Counted from the stretch's first letter, positions 1 to 7,912 are shown. The stretch: DNA of 64,000 bases from Desulfofundulus luciae (GCF_030813795.1 NZ_JAUSUX010000003.1:1-64000), one strand, 5' to 3'. The notes: generated from the letters alone by a model not told the origin. Numbers and translations are program-made.

Positions 1-113
1 CAAGGCCGCTGCCTTGAAGCTAATGTTTTTGAGCGGTGAGGTCTCATAACGGGAAAAAATTTTTGTGGAGATACCTACTGGATCTTGACACGGACCGGTC
101 CAGTTCCGCCTCA

Positions 114-142
114 TGTCAATCTCCGGCTGGATGTGGTATAAT
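114..142 (+). promoter_or_regulatory. Extended -10 promoter of the first Rpn gene
   Basis: TATAAT at 137-142 is preceded by TG at 134-135, giving an extended -10 (TGGTATAAT). The -35 region is weak. The same block recurs upstream of the second Rpn copy with TATAAT at 1358-1363, so both promoters come from one duplicated unit that begins near 95 and near 1315. Bases 1-113 hold no recognisable gene. Confidence 0.6.
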
Positions 143-165
143 ACAGCCACAGGAGGAATGAACCC

Positions 166-1212
166 GTGCCGGACAAAAGACAGCCCCACCGTTCCCACGA
201 CAGAGGATACAGGGAACTTCTCTCCAGCAAGCGTGCATTTCTGGAATTGCTCAAGACCTTTGTTCATGAGGAATGGGCGAAAGACATAGACGAAGACAGC
301 CTGGTGCGGGTGGAGAAGTCCTATATCCTGCAGGACTTCAGCGAGAAAGAAGCAGACATCGTCTACCGTCTGAAGGCGAAAGGTAACGACGTGATATTCT
401 ACATCCTGCTGGAACTGCAGTCCACGGTGGACTACCTGATGCCCTTCCGGCTGCTGCTGTACATGGTGGAGATATGGCGGGACATTTACAACAACACGCC
501 GGAGGACGAGCGGGAGCGCAAGGGATTCCGGCTGCCCGTCATCATTCCGGCGGTACTGTACAACGGTGCAAACAACTGGACCGCCGCCCTGCGGTTCAAA
601 GAGATACTGGCCGGGTACCGGCAGTTTGAGAAGCACGTGTTGGACTTCCGGTACGTCCTGTTTGACGTCAACCGGTACGACCCAGAAGAACTCTACCGGG
701 CGGCCAACCTGGTTGCCAGCATATTTGCGCTGGACCAGAAGATGAGCGCGGAAGAACTGGTCAGGCGGCTGTGGAAGCTGGCTGGCGTGCTGAAGAACCT
801 GGGGCGGGACGAATTCAGGCAGTTTGCCGCCTGGCTTTCCCACGTATTCAAAGCCAGGCTGCCCGGGCCGCTACGGGAAAAGGTTGACAGGATTGTAAGC
901 GAAGTCAACCCGTGGGAGGTGGAAAAGATGATTACGAACCTGGAAATAGCCCTTGAAGAGATGCAGCAGCAGGCAGAGATGCGCGGTTTGATTAAAGGGA
1001 GGGCCGAAGGCAGGGCCGAAGCAAAACAGGACGCCATCTGCAAATACCTCAGGAGGAGGTTCGGCGATGCATCTGCCGGCCTGCAGGAGAAAGTCCGGGA
1101 GATGACCAGCCTGGAAGTGCTGGACGGCGTAATGGAGGAACTGTTTGCCGCCAACACCCTGGAAGAGGCGCAGGCCATTATCAGGGACGGCATTGAGAGG
1201 TTTATGCAGTAA
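166..1212 (+). CDS. Rpn family recombination-promoting nuclease / putative transposase (intact copy)
   Basis: A 348-residue protein of the Rpn (Transposase_31) PD-(D/E)XK family, whose E. coli members are DNA endonucleases that promote RecA-independent recombination. The likely active site is D64 (EADIVYRL) with E83-x-Q85 in FYILLELQ. The C-terminus (about residues 250-348) is a charged helical region with a short Lys/Arg/Gly/Ala/Glu-rich stretch. The GTG start at 166 is set by AGGAGG at 151-156. It is followed by a near-identical frameshifted copy at 1387, so the region is a tandem duplication. An internal ATG at 928 with its own strong Shine-Dalgarno could give a separate C-terminal product. 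Family assignment is firm; activity is inferred. Confidence 0.88.
   Translation: MPDKRQPHRSHDRGYRELLSSKRAFLELLKTFVHEEWAKDIDEDSLVRVEKSYILQDFSEKEADIVYRLKAKGNDVIFYILLELQSTVDYLMPFRLLLYMVEIWRDIYNNTPEDERERKGFRLPVIIPAVLYNGANNWTAALRFKEILAGYRQFEKHVLDFRYVLFDVNRYDPEELYRAANLVASIFALDQKMSAEELVRRLWKLAGVLKNLGRDEFRQFAAWLSHVFKARLPGPLREKVDRIVSEVNPWEVEKMITNLEIALEEMQQQAEMRGLIKGRAEGRAEAKQDAICKYLRRRFGDASAGLQEKVREMTSLEVLDGVMEELFAANTLEEAQAIIRDGIERFMQ
928..1212 (+). CDS. Candidate internal short Rpn product (RpnS-like), in frame within the Rpn gene
   Basis: Within the Rpn gene the ATG at 928 has GGGAGGTGG about six bases upstream, a better ribosome site than most starts in this window. It would give a 94-residue protein comprising the helical C-terminal domain. 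In E. coli, rpn genes are known to carry in-frame internal starts whose short product binds and restrains the full-length nuclease. The second copy (ATG 2133) keeps the same site. Expression is inferred, not shown. Confidence 0.5.
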   Translation: MITNLEIALEEMQQQAEMRGLIKGRAEGRAEAKQDAICKYLRRRFGDASAGLQEKVREMTSLEVLDGVMEELFAANTLEEAQAIIRDGIERFMQ

Positions 1213-1225
1213 AGGGAGTAAAAAT

Positions 1226-1290
1226 AGTGCCAGGCACTTAACTTATTAACTTATCGAGCCCCGGTCCCGCGCCGGCGGGGCTTTTTCTTT
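1226..1290 (+). repeat. Palindrome-terminator module, copy 1
   Basis: The palindrome AGTGCCAGGCACT leads into TAACTTATTAACTTA (1226-1253). A GC-rich hairpin follows, with GCCCC at 1258 pairing GGGGC at 1277-1281 and then a T run. The 5' part recurs almost exactly at 2441 and 4222, in each case at the 3' end of a gene. It probably works as a terminator; the origin of the conserved upstream part is unknown. Confidence 0.7.
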
Positions 1291-1386
1291 TCACTGCCGG
1301 TGTACGGTTCAGTATCCGGTCCAGTTCCGCCTCATGTCAATCTCCAGCCGGATGTGGTATAATACAGCCACAGGAGGAATGAACCC

Positions 1387-2429
1387 GTGCCGGACAAAAG
1401 ACAGCCCCACCATTCCCACGACAAAGGATACAGGGAACTTCTCTCCAGCAAGCGTGCATTTCTGGAATTGCTCAAGACCTTTGTTCATGAGGAATGGGCG
1501 AAAGACATAGACGAAGACAGCCTGGTGCGGGTGGAAAAGTCCTATATCCTGCAGGACTTCAGCGAGAAAGAAGCAGACATCCTCTACCGTCTGAAGGCGA
1601 AAGGTAACGACGTGATATTCTACGTCCTGCTGGAGCTGCAGTCCACGGTGGACTACCTGATGCCCTTCCGGCTGCTGCTGTACATGGTGGAGATATGGCG
1701 GGACATTTACAACAACACGCCGGAGAAGGAGCGGAGGCGCAGGGGATTCAGGCTGCCGGCCATTGTTCCCGCCGTCCTCTACAACGGCAGGAGGAGCTGG
1801 ACGGCCTGCAGGAGCTTCAGGGAATACCAGTCGGGGCACGAGCGGTTCCCCGGTTACCTGCTGGACTTCTCCTACATCCTTTTAGCGAAGAGGACCTGTA
1901 CCGGGCGGCCAACGTGGTGTCCAGCGTGTTTTACCTGGACCAGACCGTGGATCCCCTGGAGCTGGTGGTCCGGCTCAGGAAGCTCGCCGGCGTACTGAAA
2001 GGGATGACTCCGGAGCAGTTTCGTCAGGTGACGGTGTGGCTGAAGAACGTCATCAAGCGCAAATTGCCGGTACACCTGCGAGAAGAGGTGGAACGCGTGC
2101 TGGAGGAAAACGATCCCCGGGAGGTGGAAAAGATGATCACCAACATAGAACGGGCACTGGATGAGATGAAGAGGCAAGCTGTGATGGAAGGCGTATTGAG
2201 AGGGAAGGCCGAAGGCGAGGCCAGGGGTAAGGTTGAAGCAAAGCAGGATGCCATCTGCAAGTACCTCAGGAGGAGGTTTGGTGATGCATCCGCCGGCCTG
2301 CAGCGGAAGGTCCGGGAGATGACCAGCCTGGAAGTGCTGGACGGCGTAATGGAGGAATTATTTGCCGCCAACACCCTGGAAGAGGCGCGGGCCATCATCA
2401 GGGACGGCATTGAGAGGTTTATGCAGTGA
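1387..2429 (+). pseudogene. Frameshifted second copy of the Rpn-family gene
   Basis: The first ~165 codons match the 166-1212 gene almost residue for residue, including GTG start and AGGAGG site. Around 1880 a 16-base gap relative to copy 1 (after the codons for LDFSYIL) shifts the frame. The downstream half continues in another frame from EEDLYRAANVV to the normal C-terminus at 2429. A 12-base in-frame insertion in the RGKAEGEA region accounts for the rest of the length difference (1043 versus 1047 bases). The nuclease core motif (LELQ) lies upstream of the break, but full-length protein cannot be made without frameshifting. Confidence 0.85.
2133..2429 (+). CDS. Candidate short Rpn C-terminal protein surviving in the broken copy
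   Basis: ATG at 2133 sits behind GGGAGGTGG, exactly as at 928 in the intact copy, and opens an uninterrupted 98-codon frame to the stop at 2427-2429. It is downstream of the frameshift, so the small C-terminal domain could still be translated although the nuclease cannot. If the E. coli model applies, it would be a free-standing inhibitor of the neighbouring intact nuclease. This is inference. Confidence 0.45.
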   Translation: MITNIERALDEMKRQAVMEGVLRGKAEGEARGKVEAKQDAICKYLRRRFGDASAGLQRKVREMTSLEVLDGVMEELFAANTLEEARAIIRDGIERFMQ

Positions 2430-2440
2430 GCGGTGCCAAG

Positions 2441-2516
2441 GTGCCAGGCACTTAACTTATTAACGTATTGGGCGTGGGCCTTCCCCGGCAGCTACGCCAG
2501 CGGGGGTTTACTTTTC
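2441..2516 (+). repeat. Palindrome-terminator module, copy 2
   Basis: GTGCCAGGCACTTAAC and the following TTATTAAC match copies 1 and 3. The hairpin part is diverged (CCCCGG...GCGGGGG-type arms and a weaker T run). The rest of the gap to 2641 contains the direct repeat CCTAAAAGTG twice near 2562-2581 and no gene. Confidence 0.55.
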
Positions 2517-2641
2517 AAACAGGCCACCCCGGGTTGAGCTCACTTCCAGACCATGGGACTCCTAAAAGTGCCTAAAAGTGCCACGCGAAAAACCAAGAAG
2601 TATCTTTCCGCGACCGCCTTCAAGCTGGAAAGCAAAAGTCC

Positions 2642-3070
2642 CTACCGCCCGCGGCTGGCAAGGGAGGCGGGAGGCAGGCGTAGAAAACCAGCTACTTCGA
2701 AATGAATGTCGAATGCCGCTGCTTCGGTGATTCCAAGGCGTCGCATAAGTGCAAAACTCGTACAGTCCGTAAAACTGAATTTCTGATCGCTATACCTGGA
2801 AAATATTTCCCACGCCGACTCTTCGTCTTCCGGCGTTATGCGTAAAATATTTACAAGTTTACTTTTTCGCAGGCTCTGCCCATATGTAACCGCCACGCGG
2901 TGACCAAAATTATAGCGCAGAATGGTCATCAATTCATCAAAAATAAAATTCGTCGTCACAAGAGGAACCGGGGAGTTCTCCAGGAACTGGACCGCTTCAC
3001 GATGATGGGGGTCGTCTGCGTAGGCGTGGGCGTAAAAAAAGCTGGTATCCACAAAAATCTGCCGCAACAT
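2642..3070 (-). CDS. PIN-domain toxin (VapC-like ribonuclease)
   Basis: 142 residues starting MLRQIFVDTSFF, the canonical PIN N-terminus with D8 as first acidic residue. Further acidic residues lie in the FDEL helix and in FTDCTS near the C-terminus, the usual Mg-binding set of VapC-type RNases. I chose ATG at 3070 rather than the ATG at 3094 because it has AGGA about nine bases upstream and follows the antitoxin stop (3072-3074) by one base. It forms an operon with the RHH gene upstream. Such toxins cleave tRNA or mRNA; the target here is unknown. Confidence 0.87.
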   Translation of the reverse strand: MLRQIFVDTSFFYAHAYADDPHHREAVQFLENSPVPLVTTNFIFDELMTILRYNFGHRVAVTYGQSLRKSKLVNILRITPEDEESAWEIFSRYSDQKFSFTDCTSFALMRRLGITEAAAFDIHFEVAGFLRLPPASLASRGR

Positions 3071-3071
3071 A

Positions 3072-3305
3072 TCACGTCCTGTAAAGAGCTTCATCTAAAC
3101 TTTCGCTGGTCAAGTTTTTGAGTAATGGCTCACGGGCGATCCCTGCTACTTCAAGAAGAGGTTCCTTTGCGTTTTGTCCGCTTTTATTTGCCTTGCTGGC
3201 AATGAGTTCCCGTAAAACGGCTGATATGGAGCGGCCCTGCCGGGAGGCCAGTTCACGCAGGAACTGGTACTGCCACTCTTCCACTACCACCTGCATGCGC
3301 CTCAT
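3072..3305 (-). CDS. Ribbon-helix-helix antitoxin partner of the PIN toxin
   Basis: 77 residues. The N-terminal strand MQVVVEEWQYQFLRELA and the helices containing GRSISAVLRELI fit a ribbon-helix-helix (CopG/MetJ-type) DNA-binding domain. The C-terminal tail (EPLLEVAGIAREPLLKNL...) would bind and mask the toxin. The start could be M1 or M4. It is the first gene of a two-gene operon, and such antitoxins normally repress their own promoter. Confidence 0.8.
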   Translation of the reverse strand: MRRMQVVVEEWQYQFLRELASRQGRSISAVLRELIASKANKSGQNAKEPLLEVAGIAREPLLKNLTSESLDEALYRT

Positions 3306-3330
3306 ACAAGCATCACCTTAAGCTTATAGT

Positions 3331-3372
3331 TATTACACACTTAATTATTACACATTACACATCTGTTGTCAA
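3331..3372 (-). promoter_or_regulatory. Promoter and likely autoregulatory operator of the toxin-antitoxin operon
   Basis: On the minus strand TTGACA (3372-3367), a 17-base spacer and AATAAT (3349-3344) make a near-consensus promoter. Direct repeats of TGTGTAAT/GTGTAATAA overlap the spacer and -10 and continue to about 3331. Direct repeats over the promoter are typical of RHH antitoxin operators. Confidence 0.7.
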
Positions 3373-3476
3373 GTAATGCCACTGCCAATAAATGGACACT
3401 TACCCCCAAATGTGTAAAAAGTATGGTAAAATAATAAAGCATCAAAATCTCATCAACTGTAGCAGGGGTGTTTGTT

Positions 3477-4238
3477 TTGCGTATTGGTCGTTTTCATCAC
3501 AGGGGAGAAATTTTCTACGGCATAGTTGAAGATGAGATGGTTCTACCGGTGGCCGATCCCTTTCAATCTTTGGAACCGGTATCCGGGCGGCAGTTCGCCC
3601 TGCCGGAGCTGGACCTGCTGGCTCCCTGCCTGCCCACCAAGGCGGTGTGTGTGGGGCTCAATTACCGGGACCACGCCCTGGAGCTGGGTATGGCCCTGCC
3701 GGAGGAACCGGTCCTGTTCCTGAAGCCATCCACCGCCGTGATCGGCCCCGGGGAACCCATTGTTTACCCGGCCATGAGCCGGCAGGTGGACTACGAGGCC
3801 GAACTGGCGGTGGTGATCAGGAAAAAGGCGCGGCACGTGCGGGAGGAAGAAGCGGTCGAGTACATACTGGGCTATACCTGTGCCAACGACGTTACCGCCC
3901 GGGACCTCCAGAAAAAGGACGGGCAGTGGACCCGGGCCAAGTCGTTTGACACCTTCCTGCCCCTGGGTCCCTACATCGTCACCGGCGTTGACCCGGGGGA
4001 CAGGGAAGTTTCGCTCTACCTCAACGGGGAGCGAAAACAGCACTCCTCCACAGACCAGTTGATCTTTCCGGTATACCGGCTGGTTAGCTTTATCTCCCGC
4101 ATCATGACCCTTTTGCCCGGGGATGTCATCCTTACCGGCACGCCTGCGGGGGTAGGGCCGGTGCAGCCCGGGGACACGGTGGAGGTGGTTATATCCGGCA
4201 TCGGCCGGCTGGCAAACGTAATAGTGCCGGGCACTTAA
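3477..4238 (+). CDS. Fumarylacetoacetate hydrolase (FAH) family protein
   Basis: A 253-residue FAH-superfamily enzyme, which hydrolyses or decarboxylates oxo-dicarboxylates using a divalent metal. Visible motifs are NYRDHA, a metal-binding E-x-E in DYEAELAVVI, CANDVTARDLQ, and TGTPAGVGP near the end. I prefer the TTG at 3477 over the GTG at 3468, because AGCAGGGG at 3461-3468 is then correctly spaced. A likely -10 (TAAAAT, 3427-3432) lies upstream. The last codons (IVPGT-stop) are read from the GTGCCRGGCAC repeat module. The exact substrate cannot be told; oxaloacetate decarboxylation or acylpyruvate hydrolysis is common in this family. Confidence 0.88.
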   Translation: MRIGRFHHRGEIFYGIVEDEMVLPVADPFQSLEPVSGRQFALPELDLLAPCLPTKAVCVGLNYRDHALELGMALPEEPVLFLKPSTAVIGPGEPIVYPAMSRQVDYEAELAVVIRKKARHVREEEAVEYILGYTCANDVTARDLQKKDGQWTRAKSFDTFLPLGPYIVTGVDPGDREVSLYLNGERKQHSSTDQLIFPVYRLVSFISRIMTLLPGDVILTGTPAGVGPVQPGDTVEVVISGIGRLANVIVPGT

Positions 4239-4289
4239 CTTATTAACTTAGAATTTCCCCCTCCCGGCCTCGTGCCGGCGGGGCTTTTT
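4222..4289 (+). repeat. Palindrome-terminator module, copy 3, overlapping a coding end
   Basis: AGTGCCGGGCACT and TAACTTATTAACTTA (4222-4250) match copies 1 and 2. Here the palindrome encodes the last residues and stop codon of the FAH gene. A CCCGGC/GCCGGCGGGG hairpin with a T run follows (4257-4289). Confidence 0.7.
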
Positions 4290-4303
4290 GTGTGCGCCCG
4301 GCT

Positions 4304-4816
4304 TCAATCAATCCAGAATTCCCAGGCGCAAAAGTATTCTTCCGGATGTTCATCGGGTGGACAGCAGATGCAGCGGGTTTTTATGCGCGGGTCTATGGCC
4401 CGGGCAAAGCCGGCATACTCCACCAGTCCGACAGTTTTGCAGGGGAAGTCGGGCAGGTTTTTTCTTTTGCGGGCGGACTGCACCCGGCAGTCATTCATGC
4501 GGAAAATGATCCGGTTTTCGTCCACATCAACGATTTCCTGGCGATTGAGCAGGGCGTACATGCGGTAGCCCAGTGCCTTTTTCAGAGCCGGGATGCCCCC
4601 GTTTTCCGGGATGCCGTGCAACTGCATGATCCGCCTGGCTTCATTCACCGTGAATTGTTCCCAGGCTGCCGCGTCGGCCCTGATGGCCGCATCCATACCA
4701 CGCTCCCGCTCTACGGCCTGGAACCAAAGACCATCGTGGGCCAGCCAGCGTTTGGCAAAGTCCCCTAACACGACCAGCAATTCTTCCCTGGTAAGCTCGG
4801 AAAACTGGTTGGACAT
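4304..4816 (-). CDS. DUF6125-like cytosolic protein
   Basis: 170 residues, ATG start at 4816. The sequence is helical, with a C-terminal Cys-rich tail CICCPPDEHPEEYFCAWEF, and resembles small Firmicute cytosolic proteins of the DUF6125 kind, whose function is not established. The central MNDCRVQSARKRKNL and CKTVG segments add further cysteines. It stands alone, convergent with the FAH gene. Family assignment is from memory of the tail motif; metal or redox binding is only a guess. Confidence 0.65.
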   Translation of the reverse strand: MSNQFSELTREELLVVLGDFAKRWLAHDGLWFQAVERERGMDAAIRADAAAWEQFTVNEARRIMQLHGIPENGGIPALKKALGYRMYALLNRQEIVDVDENRIIFRMNDCRVQSARKRKNLPDFPCKTVGLVEYAGFARAIDPRIKTRCICCPPDEHPEEYFCAWEFWID

Positions 4817-4994
4817 TCTCTATCTCCCTACCTTTCCCTTCCCGGATTATTAATAATTATTAATCTTTTAAAAATAATACCACATCTTTTTGGACATTTC
4901 TATAGAATCGATAGAATAAGATGATGTCAGGCCGCCGCCCCGGACGGTGCTTACCAACCTCTTTAAGATTATGTGCCTGACTGAAAAATTGTTC

Positions 4995-5023
4995 TTGATG
5001 CCCCGGGCCGGTTGTGGTAAAAT
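4995..5023 (+). promoter_or_regulatory. Promoter of the cobalamin riboswitch/bza operon
   Basis: TTGATG (4995-5000), a 17-base spacer and TAAAAT (5018-5023) preceded by TGG form an extended -10 promoter about 20 bases ahead of the riboswitch. The 4817-4994 stretch holds no gene. Confidence 0.7.
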
Positions 5024-5043
5024 AATAGCAATAACTGAATAGT

Positions 5044-5215
5044 CAAACAGGTGCCCCACAGGGGGAGAATAGGGAAGTCCGGACGGGTGGCATACCACCC
5101 GGAAACGGCGCGGTCCCGCCACTGTAGTCGGGGAGCTTATCCCGGTCACTGGGGTTTGGCCGGGAAGGCCGGGATAAAAAGCGATGATCCGTTAGCCAGG
5201 AGACCTGCCTGTTTG
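5044..5215 (+). promoter_or_regulatory. Cobalamin (B12) riboswitch
   Basis: The B12 box AGCCAGGAGACCTGCCT is at 5194-5210. CAAACAGG at 5044-5051 pairs with CCTGTTTG at 5208-5215 to close the P1 stem. The CCCGCCACTGTA core lies at about 5113-5126. It precedes benzimidazole synthesis genes, so cobamide sufficiency should switch the operon off. Confidence 0.93.
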
Positions 5216-5267
5216 AGAGAATGGCTGCTCTCGCGCGGAAGGGCGGCCGTGCGCGGAGGATGATGGT

Positions 5268-5308
5268 AAAGTCCTCAGCCAGGTAAAGTTTTGGCTGGGG
5301 ACTTTTTA
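5268..5308 (+). terminator. Riboswitch expression-platform terminator
   Basis: AAAGTCC-TCAGCCA (5268-5281) pairs with TGGCTG-GGGACTTTT (5292-5306) and ends in a T run, between the aptamer and bzaA. This is the expected OFF-state terminator. Confidence 0.85.
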
Positions 5309-5335
5309 TTTTACTTCCATGGAGGTGGGTCGAAA

Positions 5336-6634
5336 ATGCCAACGCAAATGGCCAGGGCCCTGGCCGGGGAGATTACCCCCGAGATGAAAAGGGTGGCCGA
5401 GCGGGAGGGGGTGGATCCGGAATTCGTCCGCCGGGGAGTGGCGGAAGGCACCATCGTCATACCCCGCAATCGCACGAGAAAGAACATCGATCCCGTGGGC
5501 ATTGGAACGGGCCTGGCTGTGAAGGTGAGCGCCAGTGTGGGCCTGGCGGGGGAAGGGGACACCATCGAGGGCGAGGTGGCCAAGGTGCGTGCCGCCGTGG
5601 AGGCCGGGACGGACGCCATCATGGATTTGAGCGTGTGCGGGGATATTGACGGTGCCCGGCGGGCCGTGCTGGCCGCAACCACCACGCCTGTGGGCACCCT
5701 GCCCGTGTACCAGGCCCTGGCCGAAGCCCGGGAGAAGTACGGGGCGGCGGTCAAAATGAAGGTGGACGATATGTTCGAGGTAATCGAGCGGCAGGCGGCC
5801 GACGGGGTGGATTTTCTGGCCCTGCACTGTGCCACCACCTGGCAGACCCTGCGGGCGGCCAGAAAGCACCGCCGCGTCGATTACCTGGTCAGTCACGGGG
5901 GCAGCCACTTAATGGGCTGGATGATTTACAACCAGCAGGAGAACCCCCTTTATGAGCATTTCGACCGGCTGCTGGAGATCTGCCGCCGCTACGATGTTAC
6001 CTTGAGCCTGGCCGACGGGTGGCGCCCCGGCTGCCTGGCCGATTCCCTGGACGCGGCCCAGGTGCAGGAGCTTGTGGTGCTGGGGGAACTGGTGGCCCGG
6101 GCCCGGCAGCAGCAGGTGCAGGTGATGGTGAAAGGGCCGGGGCATGTCCCCCTGGGGCACCTGAAGGCCACCGTGCAGCTGGAAAAGCAGCTCTGCCACG
6201 GGGCGCCCTATTTTGTCTTCGGTCCGGTGGTTACGGACATCGCTCCGGGATACGACCATATTACGGCGGCCATCGGCGGGGCCCTTTCGGCCTGGGCCGG
6301 GGCGGAATTTCTCTGTTATGTCACCGCCGCGGAGCACCTGGGACTGCCCGATGTGGAGCAGGTGCGGGAAGGGGTCGTTGCCGCTCGCATTGCCGCCCAT
6401 GCAGCCGACGTGGCCAGGGAGCCCCGGGCGGCGCAGTGGGACCTGGAAATGTCCAGGGCACGCAAGGCCCTGGACTGGGAGAGGCAAATCGAACTGGCCC
6501 TCGACCCCGGCCGGGCCGGTGCCCTTCGCCGGGAGCGCAGCCGCGGTTCTCACCGGGCATGTGCCATGTGCGGCAAGTACTGCGCCATGCAGGTGGTAGG
6601 GGAATATCTGGGCAAAGAGCAGGGGGTGTGTTAG
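5336..6634 (+). CDS. bzaA: 5-hydroxybenzimidazole synthase subunit BzaA (ThiC paralogue)
   Basis: A 432-residue ThiC-family radical SAM protein. BzaA and BzaB together convert aminoimidazole ribotide to 5-hydroxybenzimidazole, the first step of anaerobic lower-ligand synthesis. The C-terminal cluster motif is CAMCGKYC (CxxCxxxC), whereas thiamine ThiC typically has CxxCxxxxC. Motifs such as GPGHVPL and TDIAPGYDHITAAIGGA are conserved. The ATG at 5336 follows GGAGGTGGG. A cobalamin rather than a TPP riboswitch, and a tandem paralogue four bases downstream, argue for Bza and against ThiC. Confidence 0.85.
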   Translation: MPTQMARALAGEITPEMKRVAEREGVDPEFVRRGVAEGTIVIPRNRTRKNIDPVGIGTGLAVKVSASVGLAGEGDTIEGEVAKVRAAVEAGTDAIMDLSVCGDIDGARRAVLAATTTPVGTLPVYQALAEAREKYGAAVKMKVDDMFEVIERQAADGVDFLALHCATTWQTLRAARKHRRVDYLVSHGGSHLMGWMIYNQQENPLYEHFDRLLEICRRYDVTLSLADGWRPGCLADSLDAAQVQELVVLGELVARARQQQVQVMVKGPGHVPLGHLKATVQLEKQLCHGAPYFVFGPVVTDIAPGYDHITAAIGGALSAWAGAEFLCYVTAAEHLGLPDVEQVREGVVAARIAAHAADVAREPRAAQWDLEMSRARKALDWERQIELALDPGRAGALRRERSRGSHRACAMCGKYCAMQVVGEYLGKEQGVC

Positions 6635-6637
6635 GTT

Positions 6638-7912
6638 ATGACCCAGTTGTTGGCGGCCAGGGAGGGTCGCATCACGCCGGAGATGGAGGAGGCGGCCCGG
6701 CGGGAGGGAGTGGATCCGGAATTTATCCGCGCCGGGGTGGCCGCCGGTACAATTGTTATACCGAAGAACAGGTTGCGGAGAGGAGTCCGGACCTGCGCCA
6801 TCGGGCGGGGCCTGCGGACCAAGGTGAATGCCCTCATCGGCACCTCCAGCGACCGGGACGACCCGGAAATGGAGGCCCGCAAGATCGAGGTGGCCGTTTC
6901 CGCCGGGGCCGATGCCATTATGGACCTCTCCACCGGGGGGGACATCGACGGCATGCGCTTCTTAAGCCTGGAAAGGGCCACGGTTCCCGTGGGAAGCGTG
7001 CCCATCTACCAGGCGGGCATTGAGGCTATCGAGAAGAGGGGCGGCATTGTGGCCATGACCCCGGAGGACATGTTTGAAGCCATAGAAAAGCAGGCCGCCG
7101 CGGGCATTGATTTTATGGCCATTCACTGCGCCCTGAATTTTGAGGTGGTGGAGCGCCTCCAGAAAACCGGCCGGGTGACGGATATTGTCAGCCGGGGCGG
7201 CGCCTTCCTCACCGGCTGGATGCTGCACAACAGGAAGGAAAATCCCCTCTACGAGGACTTCGATCGGGTGCTGGACATCCTGCGGGAGTACGATGTCACC
7301 TTGAGTCTGGGCGATGCCATCCGCCCCGGGTGCATTGCCGATTCCCTGGACGGCTCCCAGATCCAGGGCCTGCTGGTGGCCGGGGAACTGGTGGCCCGGG
7401 CCAGGGAAAAGGGAGTGCAGGTGATGGTGGAAGGGCCGGGGCACGTGCCCGTCCACCACGTGGAAACCACCATGCTCCTGCAAAAGCAGCTCTGCCACCA
7501 GGCCCCGTATTTTGTCCTGGGCACCCTGGCCATTGATGTGGCTCCGGGGTACGATCATATCACCGCGGCCATCGGCGGCGCCCTGGCCGGGGCTTCCGGG
7601 GCGGACTTCATCTGCTACGTCACCCCGGCGGAGCACCTGGGACTACCCACGGAAGAAGATGTGCGGGTTGGGGTGATGGCCGCCCGCATTGCCGCCCATG
7701 CCGCCGACATTGCCAAGGGCGTCAAGGGGGCCTGGGAGTGGGATTTAAAAATGGCCCGGGCCCGGGCTTCCCTGGACCGGGAGGCCGTGGCCGGCCTGGC
7801 CATCGACCCGGCCCTGGTGCGCTGTTACCTTGAGAAAGAAAAAGGGGAACCGTGCAGCGCCTGCGGCGATGAATGCGCCCTGCGGCTGGTCTCGGAGTAT
7901 TTTCAGCAGTAA
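6638..7912 (+). CDS. bzaB: 5-hydroxybenzimidazole synthase subunit BzaB (ThiC paralogue)
   Basis: 424 residues, about as long as BzaA and clearly paralogous (VDPEFIRAGVAAGTIVIPKN, GPGHVPVHH, DVAPGYDHITAAIGGA). The C-terminal Fe-S motif is CSACGDEC, again CxxCxxxC. It starts three bases after the bzaA stop, so the two are translationally linked, consistent with both products being required for 5-hydroxybenzimidazole formation. Which gene is A and which is B rests on operon order in Eubacterium limosum and Moorella. Confidence 0.84.
   Translation: MTQLLAAREGRITPEMEEAARREGVDPEFIRAGVAAGTIVIPKNRLRRGVRTCAIGRGLRTKVNALIGTSSDRDDPEMEARKIEVAVSAGADAIMDLSTGGDIDGMRFLSLERATVPVGSVPIYQAGIEAIEKRGGIVAMTPEDMFEAIEKQAAAGIDFMAIHCALNFEVVERLQKTGRVTDIVSRGGAFLTGWMLHNRKENPLYEDFDRVLDILREYDVTLSLGDAIRPGCIADSLDGSQIQGLLVAGELVARAREKGVQVMVEGPGHVPVHHVETTMLLQKQLCHQAPYFVLGTLAIDVAPGYDHITAAIGGALAGASGADFICYVTPAEHLGLPTEEDVRVGVMAARIAAHAADIAKGVKGAWEWDLKMARARASLDREAVAGLAIDPALVRCYLEKEKGEPCSACGDECALRLVSEYFQQ

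Noticed and set aside
166-2429. The Rpn tandem as an insertion sequence with terminal inverted repeats
   Set aside because: The flanks are direct copies of promoter and terminator, not inverted ends, and no target duplication is seen.
5336-7912. Annotating the two ThiC-like genes as thiamine synthesis genes
   Set aside because: The leader is a cobalamin riboswitch, not a TPP one; the genes are tandem paralogues followed by a methyltransferase and a B12-radical SAM gene, the order of bza operons.
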